Part shown: piece after piece, positions 12,351 through 27,300 of the stretch
Numbering within the stretch: the first letter of the stretch is position 1
Layout: each line of letters begins with the position of its first letter
From: Bemisia tabaci
Lineage: Eukaryota > Arthropoda > Insecta > Hemiptera > Aleyrodidae
Assembly (NCBI RefSeq): GCF_918797505.1
Contig: NC_092795.1
Coordinates: 16,355,131 to 16,419,130, forward strand
DNA: 64,000 nt
Direction: 5' to 3'
Notes under the pieces: model-generated
What the model was told of the DNA's origin: nothing
The model's database searches: none
What the model saw: the letters and a program-made list of their open reading frames with translations, nothing else
Translations under genes and position numbers: made by a program

Positions 12351-15300
12351 CTGTAAAAAAAAAAAAAAAACGAAAAAATGTATTAGTAACAGAATGATCT
12401 TCAGTTTTTTATTAATTCTCAATAGAAATTGATGCAAAATTTACCTTTTTCTCCCCTTTAGATTTTTTTGATTTGTGGTATATTGAAAGAGTATATTAAG
12501 GGGTATCTTTTCCTAAAATTCCAACCCCTGAAAAAAAGGAAGGGTTCAAAGTTGAAATACCCAGTGAAAGAGTTTGCTGATTAACAGATAAAAATATTAA
12601 CACTTGGCTTATACTAACAACTTCCAAATTAAGTACACTTCTAAGTTAGTATACATGTTACATACTTATCTTAACTCAAAGTTAGGATAATTTGACCCAG
12701 TCGCATTCAGGACAAATTTTTCCCCTTTGATTTTCATGGCTTTAGGAGGTCTTTAAGTTACAGGAATAACTATAAATACCACCCCAATTACATACTGATT
12801 AAGGCTCAAAAGCCAGATTTTGACATACAGAAGTTTTTTGCTGATCTTTCAATGTTGTGCAAAAATCTGAGTTAAACACACAACCAAACATTTTTGATGA
12901 GGTTCCTTAAAACGAAACAAATCCTATTTCTTGTTTGAGTTAATAGATCTTTCCAAAGATTCCTGCATTTTCCCCTGACTTATCAAAATTACTGACATTT
13001 TTAGCTTCATCAGCTTTTTCAACAAAACTCCTCTCACTAATTCTGATGCTTTGAGATGCTACAATTCTTTGAGTACAAGAGCTAGTCTGCAGAGAATAAT
13101 TTCTTGGATTTACATCAGTGGATTATTTATTTGCTAACTATTTTATAAAGTACCTTCTGGAATAATAAGAAACATTTAATACTTACAGGAGCCAGAATCA
13201 GCTCTCCAGTCAAGAGACCCGGAGCCCATGAACTCGACTCTTTGACTTGCTACAGAGCCCCATGAAGACGAACAGCCAGCACTCTCTGATACACTGCGGT
13301 TTCGGCGTCCTCTTGAATTTCTTTCCTGCTGATCTCTCAACTGAAACAATGAAGGGTGAGGTTACTTTCAGAAGAACTGAAGACACTTTCATCTTTTTTC
13401 AAAGCCAAGAACCTGTAAGTTCTTAGTTCTTTTGAGACTACGGATTTTAGATTTTTTCATGCAAAGAGGTTTATTCTGCTTAGAACAATGCAATTTTCAA
13501 AGTTGGCTACGTTTATGTGAAAGAAGTTTACTAACACAGAAGTTCACACTTTTTTGTGTGAAAACATCTGATTCTGGATAATTTATAAATCTACAAGTTC
13601 AGAATGTGCACAGCCCAATTTTTTGTCAATGATCCTTGCATTGACTTGGCCTCACATTTCATTGGGGTTATGGAATGGGTATGGAAAAAAGCTATTTCAA
13701 AGCTTTAAAAATTTCAAAATTGCAGTTGTCTCTTACACCAACAAATAAATACACCCTGAGTAGACTGAATGATGAGTCAAATAAAATTGGTTCAAAAAAT
13801 AATTGGAAATTTAGAATAATTTTTATGAGGTACTAGAATGGAGAGGAAGCTGAGGAAATCAACCACAGTCGAAGATGTTGGCTATCCTTGAAGATAAAAT
13901 TCTAGTGCATTAATATGAGAGGGCACTTGATATAAAGCGAGGATTTTGACAGTTGGGTTGAGATTTTGGAGAACTTAAAAGCAAAATTTTTGGAAAAAAA
14001 TTAATTTTGGTCTTTGGCACAAAATCTTTTTTCAAGTGACTATTCGCGATGTCTTTCCACAATTTTTCAGTTTTTGCCTGTCCACTTTCCATTTTGACAT
14101 TGTGTTCGGCAGAAGAGATTGAGAACAAAAATTGAAAGAACAGTAAATACACCGGATTTTATTGCAGAATTTTCATTATTAAAAAGTTAGAGTTGAAGCA
14201 TTAGATAAACAACGTGAGAGAAGATACTCACATTTCTCATCCTAAAATCTTCGATAGTCTTGAATTTAGACAGGTATTCTTTGAGTTTTGGACAAACTTG
14301 CAGTTTATCCGCATGCTTGTAGTACTTGAGGAATGCCCAGAATTTTTCCAAACCATACAGCTGACCTGTAGAACAGAGTAAAAAATATATTGGCAAGATA
14401 GTTTGAAACGAGACAACAAAAAATAAATGTTTTTCAAAAGAACCCACACATTTTCTATAAATCCAAACTCAATATGATTGATGACCTGGGATTAAGCTGG
14501 GGACGGAAAACGAGTCATAGGAAGATGATATGAGGATACTCGTTTCACGAGTTGATCATCAAGTTCTAAGGTCAGTTTGTAAATAAGTGAAGGCAAAAAT
14601 ACCGCAGGTGGAAGCTTCAAAGTGAACTGACTTATTTGAAATACAGGCTTTAGTTATCAGTGGGCTGAAAGTCTACTTAAAAATCAATGCGAAATTTTGC
14701 TCACCTCAAACAAAAAAGCCTACCTTTTTTTCCAAAAAAAATTAGAGTCCTTCTTGCTGAACGCTGTCCTTACATTAAAGCCAGGGATCAAAAATATGAT
14801 ACAGATAGGTTCTGCTGTACTCTACAAATTCTGAACGCTAATCTACAAGAGACTACGATCTAGAAAGTGATTAACAGTTCTATTTGAGAGGAGAAGGCGC
14901 CTCGGGAGAAATAAATGATAAATTTTTCGAGTGCTGCCTTGTTTAAAAATTTTGCTAAGAAGAAATCCTGCGATGATGAAGTGATGAAGCTTGAATTCTA
15001 CTGAAATTGAATATTTAAAGATAATTTTGAGCCAAAATAGAATCTAGTAATGTTGACTAGAAACATTTCAATAATTGTTGAGAACGAAAATCCAAAGATA
15101 GTTATATTCCCTTCTGACTGTTCATTCTTGTGGAGCAAAATCATGTCACATTATCGAACACTTTTAAAAGTGAATTGAATTACTTACCATTTTCATAGTC
15201 AGAAATTGTTTCTGCCTGGAAGTCCTGATATAATTGAGGTCTGAATTTCCTTTCAAGACCGTAGCTATAATATCTAAACAAACACTCGTAGCCATACCTG

Positions 15301-18300
15301 GAACAAACGAAGAAACAGATAAATATCAATATATGCCAATTAAAAAAATTAATCCAGAGGTAAAAGATTTCTTTTGCGTTGTTCAAGAAATAAATTTGCA
15401 AAAAGATTAATAGATAAGCTTCTCGGTAAAGGCCAATACATAAGTACGTCCACAAAATCATGAAAAAGCGGAAAATAACCACTGTCACATACAAGTATCA
15501 GCGAGTGGCCACCATTGTGCATAACTTCTAGGTCCATTTCGTTCTATTCTAATAGCAAATATCCAAGGGTTGCCATTCAACTTCTTGAAAGATCTGTAGC
15601 AACCCACAAGTGTTCGCCAGAATAAAAAGGAACAAGTGAGGTCAATGAGGATTATAACTGATAAAAGCCCTTGGGTTAAAAGGAAACTTTGGTTATGATA
15701 CTCCACAATTTAAATTAAATTAATTTATTTATTGCTCCTCAACTTCTTTTGGTTTTGAATTTTTATTCCAATATGGTCCAAAAGAGTAAAAGACAAGATG
15801 CAGAATACAGTCAGTTAAAAACTCTAATAAAAATGAGAAAAAAGGATTAAATTGACGACAAGGGACTGAGCGAGACAGATGAACTTACCTATGCCCATGC
15901 TCGGCATCTTCGATGGCTAAATTGCGGAACTCATTGTACATATTTTTATTGAAATTATCACGTAAAAAGAAGGACCAGAATCTGAAGAGAGTATTCATCT
16001 CTTGCGACTGACCAATCCCAAGACGACTCCTCTCTGAAACACAGAAAAAAGATGTATGTCACAGATTAGAATTGTAAATCTAGTAAAACTTTTTAGACAA
16101 AGAAGCATTTTGTCATAGGTAATCATTGAGTAAAGTGTAATAATAATTAATTAAATTATCAAACTTACACCTCCCAGGATTACTGGTATCATGATGTTGC
16201 CTAATGAAGGCATGAAAATTAACCATGGCGTTGCATTGTGCTTAATTATAGAATTTATTACAGTAAAACCTCGCTAAGTCGGTTTCCGGATAAGCCGGTA
16301 ACCCGCTTTAGTCGGTAGAATCGCCCGGTCCCGTTTATCACCCATATAACACAATGCTAAATAAGTCTCGGTATCTCGGTTTGGTCAGATTCTGAACCCG
16401 CTTAACTCGGTGAAATTTTTCCATCTCGACCTGTTTTTCTTCGATCGTCACCCGTGATCAAGCGTAGGTAGTGTTTCCGTGCGCGGTGCGGTGCGGGTCG
16501 GGTCAAGTTACGCCACGAAGGGTGAGCGAATCTCCGAGAAAGCGCAGCGCAGTGCGAGAAACGACATCGGAAATAGAGAGATAAGGAATCAAAAACACTC
16601 GATAACGACACGAAAGATGAGAACAGTAGAGAGTAGGATATCTGATACCGCGTGTTATCTTATCGCGCGTGTGAAAACACGCATGCATAATTAAGCAATT
16701 TCACGCATCGATGAGTTGACAGGTCAAGTCGGCACCGGCCCCTCTCCCCCTACCATCTTGCATTGCCCTTCCCCGCTCCCCCCAGGAATCTTCCGCAGAG
16801 TTTTTCGGAGATTTTAGCGAGTATTGATACGTTGCATTTTCAGTTCAACGACCCGCCGTAGCGGGTGGCCGCGGCGCATCACCGCGCGGCATGCCGCGTG
16901 GGGTGCGCGGGGGGTGATACGCAATGGGGTGCCGCGGCACCCCAACATACGATTAACCCGATGACTTCATGATGCCCTGACACTTACAACACGCAATTTC
17001 AAGTGCATCTCATGAAATTTTACTCTTTAGTACCATTCTCTTCGATCAAATGGCTCTCCTAAACACTCCTACAAGTCACTCTACACGCACGTTTGCGTTT
17101 GTCCAATTTAGGGCGCGAAATTTGAAAAAGCGCGGCAGGAAAAGTGGCAGTCCGCGTAAGTCGGTAACCCGCTTAACTCGGTAAATTTCCTCGGTCCCGA
17201 TGAAAACCGACTTAGCGAGGTTTCACTGTATAAGTTGAGAGTGCATTTAGTTCACAAGAATTTCCTCAGATTTTTCGAACAACATGGACCCATAAAAAAT
17301 GAGTTCAAAGGAGCATGTTTTAAGCGTCCATAACAAGGCGCATGTCGGAGAAGCCAAAATGGTGTCCAAAAATATTTCTCATTGCAGTCAATCTCAATCT
17401 TGGTTGTCTCTGCCACCATGCATGGTCTGGGTAGCCGTTATCAATGAATGGCTGCACATACTATTCATTGCAGAAGAGGAGACATGCAATCCACATAGTG
17501 GCTGTATGATGGGAATGCCTGAAAGATATACAAGTTATGAAAAGTTTGAAAAAAATAAGCTATACCCTGGGATTTCAGCTCTTACAGGGCCTAATGAGCA
17601 TCTTGTACTCGTTAGCCTATGATACTTGAAATGGAATTTGAAAAATGCGCAAAGATGCGCAATGGTCTAGGCTGATTAAAAAATTAAAAAAATAAAGTTG
17701 AAAATTACCTTTAAGGCATCTGTCATGGTATTTATGATACACCTGTTGTGTAAAACCATTCTCCTTGAGCAAGGCGTGAGAGGGGTGTTGGAACGAGGGA
17801 AGCGATGTTGGCGTACTGCTTAAGAATCCATCCTTTGGACTGGTTCCAGTGCTACTACTGCGTAAGACAAGGAATGATATATATTTCAAGTTTTTTTTTC
17901 ATTATAGAAAATTAACTAGCCAAAACTGTCATGGCTGTTTGATGACTTTCAGGACATAAAAAATACCTTAAAGCTAGATATTTGAGATTTTGAACAAGAG
18001 GCTGGAATAATACACATGGCTTAGTTGTAAATTCAAAAAATATTACAGCTTTAGGAGAAGGAACTTTCTACACACGACTTGGTAAGCTCATCAATGAAGA
18101 CCAAGGAACAAATTAATGGAGCACAGAACTGCTGCATGTGTATAAAATACTGAATTTTCTAATTATAATGAAAATTCTACATTGACAGAGAGTGAAAATA
18201 TCGTTTGTGGTTGTAGTAATGGAGTAGGCAAAGTTTTAAAACCTTGAGGCAGTCATAAAATCACTTTTTTACTTGAAAATATTACGTCATAACTCATGTA

Positions 18301-21300
18301 ATTTGAGCTACATGACTTCCGGACCAGGGAAACAAGCAATGACACCACAAAAAGTGTAGTTAAATTAGTTATTAAGATAACCACCACTATAACTTATCCG
18401 TGATTCTTGCAACCTCTGCAATATCTTTTAGTTGAACTTAGATTGCGCTTTTCTCAATTAGCACTGAAATAGACTGACAGTTTGATTGTCCATCAACTGG
18501 CAATGTGATTTCAACACTGATTACGCTTGATCACACCCATCAAGGTATGGCCATCTTGCTGAGGAACATATTATAAACTCAATTCTGATCAACTCTACAG
18601 GACCTTCCGTCTCCTGGAAAAACTTTACAGACTCAAGCCAAAGATTGACTTCAAGAAAATAAGTTTGGTTCTAAAGAGAAAAATTCTTTTGAGTGCGTTA
18701 TAAATGATAGATAAAAGTTGCTGCCAAATGCAAACCTCATAGATGAAGTTCTGGGCCTGTGTTCTCTGACATCCATCACCCAACCAACATGGTGCTCGAC
18801 AGGGGGGTTGGCACTGTGTCGTGTTTTGTGCTTGCGTCCGTGGGCTAGCCACTTCGTGCTTCTAGGATCCTTTACAACACCATAGAATCTGGGTTTGTGC
18901 TGGAATTTTGATTTGGCTTTGATTTCTTCGATCTTCTCCACAGCCTGATAGTGTACAAGAAAAAATGGCACAAATAAAACTATTACTTATCCATTAAGTT
19001 TCAAAAAACAGAAGGTTTTGATAAACACTGAGATCTAGTTTTAGAAAGTTATTCAAAATTCGTTCTTAAATCACAAATCTGAAAGACATGCAAGAGCTCC
19101 ATTGCTTTATTTTTGATCATGCTCATTGCATCCTGCATGAGATTTTGATGAAGGGATGTGAAGTGTTGAGCTTCAATTCTTTCTCTGTTCAGTGGTTCTT
19201 TGACTCATGATCCGTAACTCACAGCAAGTTTGATAAAAAAAGATATACTTTAATTGGGTCTTGAGGATACCTGTATTTGAGAACTGGAAAAGATTGAAGA
19301 ACCTCAACTTTTCTCTGTTTTAGGCAGATTCTTAGATATCATGACAAAATCACATTATTCAATTTATTTCTGGGTCTGAGGTTTTTTTTTTGTGACACAT
19401 GAAGAAATCACAATCACTTCTCTTCATACTTTGCATATAACAGCACTTAAAATTAACTGAAGCATCAAGGATTAGTGGAAGGGGCAATTTACTCACAGTT
19501 GGAATATCATCAATCTTCTTAGAAGCAACTTCTGGCAGGACAGCATCATTGACCAGAGATGGTGGAGGTGGAGGCGGTACATACTCAGTATTCGTCACTG
19601 TCTTATTTCTCGGCATAAGTTTGTCAAAATCTTCTTGAGAAATGATGTTGACACTCTTATGTTGCTGAGCATACGACTGTTACAAAACAAGAGACGGAGA
19701 TGAGTAAGACAGAGCAAAATTAATAAATGGATGCAAATATAGACCCATTTGACTACACATCAATTCAAGGATACAAAAAATAGCAGCTCACAAGCCAGAA
19801 CAACATTTTTGGGTATGATGCAAAGAAACTTCATATTCGAGTAGGGTCAGATTGTCTTCTTGAAACTCAGTCATCAGTTTTTCTTAAATACCAAGGTTGA
19901 TGAAATGAAAAACCTATGATAAGGCTACAATTTTTATCTTAGATGAGCCATTGAAATACAATTTTGTTAAAATGAGCATGGTTAAATGCCTTTAGATTAA
20001 TATCTACATATTTCCTTTTGATTTGCTTGGTCTTTATCTTAGGAATAGCTGGATCATTAATTTTGTACATCATCATTTCTGAAGGGAGCTATCTGGATTA
20101 CAGCATAAATATTTTTAGTAATGATTTAACTGTTCATGCAGATAGGCATAGTTTTATAAAAAACATGTGATCATCAAATCTAGAGAAATGATTAAAATGA
20201 TGGTTATCGTGAATTTTTCCCAAGGAGTTCACTTACAAAAATGATGTGATTAGATTATGTCTCTGATATTGTAATCTGGGGTATTGAGAGGAAAAGTATG
20301 GTAAAAATATTCTGCGGAGTAAACTGTTAACAAAAATGGGTTTTTATTCATTTTTTTTCAGAAACAGGAATTATGAAAAATGGTTCTTGCTCCCCTACGC
20401 ATACAGAGACACCCACCATGAATCAATACTCTGACATTTAAAGATACAAACCTTTTCTTTCCAAAGTCCATCTTCATACTGTTGCAATCCGATGTTGATT
20501 GCCTCTTCTAGATCTTGACTGATCTTAACTCGAGACAGAACTTCACCAGAACGGTCATAGCCCTCATGTTTTGGTGCTCGAGTGGGCGCATGGGTATTCT
20601 GCGTTATGATAAGCAATTTGTTGAGATCTCTGTCACTCATTTCATAGTCATCTTCATCTTCCGACCTGAACAAAAAATATTCATTGTAAGTAGAAGAAAT
20701 ACCTCTATGTGATTAAAACAACTTTGAAGATGGAACTCTCCATTATGTTGAGAAGAGGACAACTGGCGGCAATCTAGCAAGCCATAAACAGAGCCAGCTG
20801 GGTTGCGTTAAAATTTAATATCTTTGGCTTATGGCAATACAGAAAGGTCCACAGATTTCAGATATACTAAAACCTTGGGACAGCACTTTGTTTGTATTAA
20901 AAACAGGAACAATTTCTAAAATCAACTTTTTACTATATTCATTCTGATGATTGTAAAAATATAGTAACAGAGAAAAATCAGGCAGGAGGACATAATTCCA
21001 GTCTTTTTTGTGAAATCCTCTGACATTTTGCGGTAAAAACTTTTCCCATAAAAAGTTCGGGTTTTCTAGCTCTGTAAACAACCTACACTCATGGTGGAGA
21101 CCACAAATGACTTCCTTAATGGTACAATTGTTGATGTTTGGCTCCTTTTCCTGCAATATTCCACTTCACTTAAGTAACCCTAACACACATTCATTCTGAG
21201 ATTCTACAGTCCTTGAAAAAACACCTCTTGTCCTCATAAGCTGGGTTGGATCTCTAGGCAAAAATTCATTTAAAAACGAGCTAAAGGCCAAACCCTGAGA

Positions 21301-24300
21301 ACACCTCACATACAGATAATGCAAAACAAATAGTGGCACTGTGATTGATCGATGAATTTAAGGTTGCGGGTAATAAGTTCAATTTGGCAAACACAGCAAG
21401 GAGAGTTTGAAAAGTTGAAGGCTTGGCTTTGCTGGATTTTAAAACTTTCTTGGAAAAAAGGGACTGACCATTCAGTGAATTGATTGACTTTGCCACCAGG
21501 CAGCGGGTTGTCTAACTCTTCATCGAACTGGAAATCCAGTTCCTCTCTCTCTTCATTGGCCAGACTTGGTTTCTTGCCACTCTTCTCAGGCTTTTGAGAT
21601 CCAGATTTTGTGCGCCTCCTATTCACCTGCAGAAAAAAGAATTTTTTTTAGTACCGTCAGTATGTCATACAGTCGTGTGGCCAATACGGAACTGACCCTA
21701 AAAATCTTTCTATCTTCAAATATTCGAATTTTCATTTTTTCCCACCCCTCAAGGAATCTTCTACGAGCTAATCTTGCTTAATCCCTCCTCCCCCTTCTTA
21801 CTCTCATTTGAAGAGGGATGCAAGTGCGGAATTCCAGTGGCATTACAATTTTCAATCGAAAATGCCATTTAATTAAATCATTTTCAGACTTCTTCACAAC
21901 TTCGTATGGGTAGAGCCTCATAAGACTGATCACTTTCCAAATAATGTAATCGCCATAAACTAGATTTTAAGGAGAAAAGTATTATTCAACCTGCTGCTAA
22001 TCTTGGAATTCCAAAAAATGTGTGCTTCTTTAGACAGCTCTTCAGAACTTAGAAATTATTGATGCCCAAAAAAATTTGCAATGGCGACCACTGTGATTCG
22101 GAATGGTATGAGAATAAATTGGAATACGTTAGTTTCAAACAAGTAATAAAAACATCATTTTTAAGAAAAATAATATCATTGAAGACTCTCTGGTGAATGA
22201 TAGTACGGATTACAGTCTCATCATACAGAACACTTATGTATACTCTGAGTGCCTATTTTAAGATCAAAAATTTTGATTTATTTATCATTATTTTCTTTGT
22301 ACATTTTTATTCTTGAAGGATCAAGAGTCTGACCTACAAATGAGACACATATTCAGGATTATGAGGATTGATTCATCCTGAATTAAATAGTAGATTTTAA
22401 GTTCTTACCTGGCGCCACTGTTTTTCCTCTTCATCTGAATCAATATCTTTACCAAGATGACTATCGTCTGTGAGAGAGGAAGAAATCGGTATTGGAATCA
22501 CAGGTGTTGATGCTGCAAAAAGGAAAAAAGGTATTGAAGTTTTCTCGAATTAACTGACAAACAAATTACTAAATAAAAGCAGCAATTCTATTACATAATA
22601 GAAACATGTTCAATAGGCGACTCTGGGTGCAATAACTATGAATGGCTCCAGTTGCATTACTCTCACTCATTCATGACCGATGTATCACAGACTTTTCAAG
22701 AGAATTCATTACTAGCAATGCTTAAATGTCTTACCAGAAAGTACAGGCTCTTTCTCCATTTTAGATTCACTCTTCTTGACATCTACAGATGCAGTCTGTT
22801 TGATTTGATTTGCTTCTGTGCCTGCATTGTCAGTCTTGACATCTGCCTCCTTGCTGACCTCTTTGCTAGAAACTTCCGTTGCTTCTGTCGCCTCAGTTGC
22901 CTCAACGCACTCATCGAGATCTCCCAAATCACTGGCACGGTCCACTGTTACAGGGACAAATTCTGGCACGTTGGGATTCAGGTTCTCGACATGGGGGATG
23001 AACTCTGCAGGATTGATGTTCGGAGGCAGGACAGGGTTGTTAAGCTGAGGCTTAGGAGGCGGTACAACCGGCTGCGGAAAACTGACGAAGTGGGGCAGCG
23101 GAGGGGGGGCTGGAGCAGGTGCCTGCGGTGCAATGACAGTTGGAACAGCAGGCATAGCAGGCATGGCAGGTATCGCAGACATGGCAGGTACAGCAGGTAC
23201 GGCAGGCATAGTTGGTAGACTTGGCATGGAGGGGATACTTGTGGGAGCTCCTAGGGGATGCATGGCCAACGGATGGATCGGTGTTACATAAATGGTGTTG
23301 CCCACAGTGTCTGGGATCGGCCATCTGGTAGGGTCAGTTTTCGTTCGAACCTGAAAAAGGCAAATAGAGAAATGAAAACTTAAGAGTGGGAAATTTTTCG
23401 TGCCGCTTATTGGAGTAAATTTCACTGTTGTCTCTCAAAAGATGGAGGTATTGAAAAATTCTTGAGATTACTGGGTCTTTTTCTGAAAGATCTACCAAGA
23501 GTATCTTTCATGGATTTTTGTGAATCAAAGGGAGTCGTTATTTAGGCATGCTTCAAGAGCAAAATTGGTGAAGGAGAAACTGAGGCAAGAGCACAACATG
23601 AAAACGTGTGAAATTAAAATTACATAATAAACTGCATTCACAAAATAAATTATATCAAATCCGACATTATCCAGGGCACCTGGCTCTTTCTGAATTGGAA
23701 TCCACCCTGAAGAAGAAGACTTATGTCTGGAACCTTTATTTTGTTTGCTTTGTGAGCTGAGTTTAATAATTTTAAATTTAAAAATAAATTTAGAAGTAAA
23801 CTTTAAAAAAAGAAAAAATCCACGGGGCCAGAGTCTTGAGACTTACCTTGAAATTATCAAGCTCCAACTTGTCTGACTGTTGTATTGCTGCAATCACCTT
23901 GTTTAAGTCTGGAGTCAACCCTCGCACACGATGGAAGGAAGCTATTAGAGTCACAGGCAGGAAGCCATTAGGATCCATTTTACGACGCAAAAAGACATCT
24001 TTACATAGATTTTCCTCGCTAAAATAATATTCTCTGGAAAAGAAGAGAGGTTTATTCATTACATTTAAAAATTAATGAAAAACTGGATTTGTTTTCCGAG
24101 ATATTGACAAAAGCCTCGTAAGTTTTTGAGAAAAATTCAAGAAATGACACCTTGGCAGGAATTTAAACATCGACCTCCATTTTTGGCTTAAGATACTCTC
24201 ATCTGATCATAATTGACAACGTAAATTCTGGTGCTGCAGTTAATCGAAGTCTTCCATCCCATCTCACTCAACCTGCGTATGCAACCAGAAAGTACACTTT

Positions 24301-27300
24301 TCTCCAGCCTATTGAATGTCACTTTCTAGGACCCCATGAAAATGTGCCTCTAAAAACATGAAATTTTAGGTTTGCCATGATTCCAAGCCTCGTCTACAAA
24401 ATTATTTTCTGGTGTTCAGCAACCACTACAAAGCTGCACTACCTCCCAGAATTACACCAGTCATGTTACAAAAAGATCAGCATCTCTGGAAGCAGTGATA
24501 ATGGTAGATTTTTCCGGTTTAATAAAATGGCTACCTACTTTGTAGAGAGAAAATAGAACAAGACAATTTTTGATGACCCTTTTCTATGAATTATGAAGAA
24601 CAAGGCAAGAAATAAGGCTGGTGTTAAATATAATTTATTGACATATTGTAAGATAACATTAGAGAAATTTTGTGCCTAAGTTGTTCCTTTTCCGTTCTTT
24701 TGTGATGCGAACCGTGGAATACAAAAAACTCTTTGAGGACGTCTGATTTTATACAAAAAGCACTGTTAAAGTGTTTGAAAGATAACATAACTTTTTAATA
24801 CTTACATTTGCTTTTTAATTAGTTCCGTCAAAGTATTGTCATCTAAATTATTGTACGGTGCAGCATTTTCGAAGTATAGAGTTCCATTCATTGGCATAAT
24901 ATATGTATTTGGAAACCTATTGACCTGTGAGTAAAAAAAAACAAATGGCTCACTAATATGGCAGAGAAAACGAAAGGCGTTATTGAAAAATTGAACACTA
25001 CAAGGTCGAAACTGGTTAGTAACTGAAATGTTTAAAATTGTACTTCTCCTTTGATCATTTTAAATTACCATAAGAAAAAAGAAATCAGAATTTTTTTTTT
25101 TTCTGGAATAAGGATTGTTAGAAACCTTACGTTGGAAAAATCTGCTGGGAAGTCATAATTTTTGCGCTGGATCCTGCCTTGACGCATGTTTCCACGGTAG
25201 TTGTTACGATGGCCACCTCTGCCAGGTCGATTGTATCTTGTTCCTTCTCGACCCCTGTTTCCATCATCAAAATCTCGCTCTCGATCATAATAGCGGTTAT
25301 TATAGTATCCTGAAATCATAGTTCAGTTGGTGAGAAAAGAATAACAAATAGGCAAAGTAAATGACGCGCAAACCGAAATTGAAAACTTAATTTGAATAAA
25401 ACTTTGAGAAAAACTTACAATGACCCACTTTGATCACTTGCACAGTAGGTACATGGAAAAAAAAATTGCTGATTCAACAATTCAATTGCTAAAAACAGTG
25501 AGTGCAATGTTTCAACGCAGATTTTACAACAAAAAAATGCTACTTTAACCACATTGTAAACTAATTTAACCACGGGAGTGGTTAAAGTAGCATTTTTTGT
25601 TGTAAAATCTGCGTTGAAACATTGCACTCACTGTTTTTAGCAATTGAAGTGCTGAATCAGCAATTCTTTTTTTTTTTCCGTGTACTTCTTGAATTTTTAG
25701 AGTTTTGCATGAGCCCCAGGCAGCCATTTCTAATGAATAACGATCATTGTTTTTTGCGACGGTAGAAGGGCACCGCAGCAGGGATTTTAACACACATGGT
25801 TTTGCGAAATAAGCTGCAAGAGGTTTTTGAGGAGCTTTGCAATAAGTTTCTAAAACAACATCAAAAGTAACAATGGATATCATGGGCTGTTGAACTGCTC
25901 TAACTAATAAAATCATCTCTTGCAGTGCTCAACTTCTGAAGGTAATCTTTCAATCAATCTTCAACCTTTCTACTATCCTCCTTTGATTGCTAAATGTTTT
26001 GTTATCATTTGATTATCAGATTGTTATTTGCACACTCTCGCAGCTTTTCATTTATCTGAGCAGCTTGCTGCCTACCTAGGTAGCTTGATATCTACCGAGG
26101 CTGTCACAGTTAACTTAATTTGCGCCTTATCTGAGTAGGCAAATGACTATTTAATGTTGGAAATGGCTTTTTGCCTTTACCATATGAAAAAAAAAGAAAA
26201 AAAAAAAAAAATAAAAAAATAAATTGGCAGTGTAAGAACCAAAGCAATCAAACACTTTTCAAAGATGTGTAGAAACATTATTAGTTGTCACAAGGCCACC
26301 AAGCCAGTTTGCAAAAAAACAATACCATGCAGTTAGTAACTAGGTTAAGAATAGTTCTCATAAGGGGATGCTTGCAAGGTAGTAAATGATATCTACAACA
26401 CAGACTAAGCAACTGATAAGAATATTTGAATCGGTGAGTTCGAAAACACACCAACTCGGAAAAAAAAATTGTTCAGGAAACACCTAAAACTGGGCAGCAG
26501 GCGAGGAAGTTAGTTTAAGATAAACCTTTTTGGTGCCAAAGGACAAGTACTTAGAGACATTGTAAAGCACCAAGTTGAAATCGATACACCATGCTTGATG
26601 ACAGAGAATCAAGCGTTTACAAATTTCCGAGTTGGTGTGTTTTCGTTCTCACCGACTTTCAGATACTGATTTTTCATAGTCTGCCCTGAAAAATTTATAT
26701 TTTTCGACTTGAATAACCCTTGAATATTTATATAAAACTTGTTGGTACAAGGTATACTGAACCGAAAAAAGAAAACCGCAAAATCGGATGGTCACCCGTT
26801 TCCCTTGAAATGGCCAAAGATTGGTATTTCCAATGAAATACTTTGATTTTTCCCTTTTCCTGTCGCTGTTTTGAGCACTTCCGATTGCAATTTCAAAATT
26901 TCCTTTGGCGTGCAGATACTTCTATCCATAATTGTTACAAAACCGTAAAAAAGTGAAAGTCGAAAAAAACTCGAGTTGGTGTGTTTTCGAACTCACTGTT
27001 TCATTTATGCTTAACTGTCTTACTTACTACCAACCATAGCTACTAATCATTACCACTCATCTATAGAAAATTTAACGCCTTTGGTGAACAAGGTGGACAA
27101 GACATTTCGTTGCTTGAAGGAAAAATTAGGTAGAGGTTCGATGACAGGGTGGGGTTTAACCGCATGTGCAAGATCTGAACTCGGGTAATAAAGCTAAGAA
27201 TTGAATAGATAAGATAATTGACTTCAAAAACGACAACTGATGAAGCCTTCAGTTGTGAAGTTTCAATTTATTTAAATACACTGCTATCAATCAACTAAAT

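Noticed and set aside
16479..16694. Overlapping frames inside the pogo/Tigger-like element
   Set aside because: Short, on both strands, Arg-rich by composition, with no DDE transposase motif.
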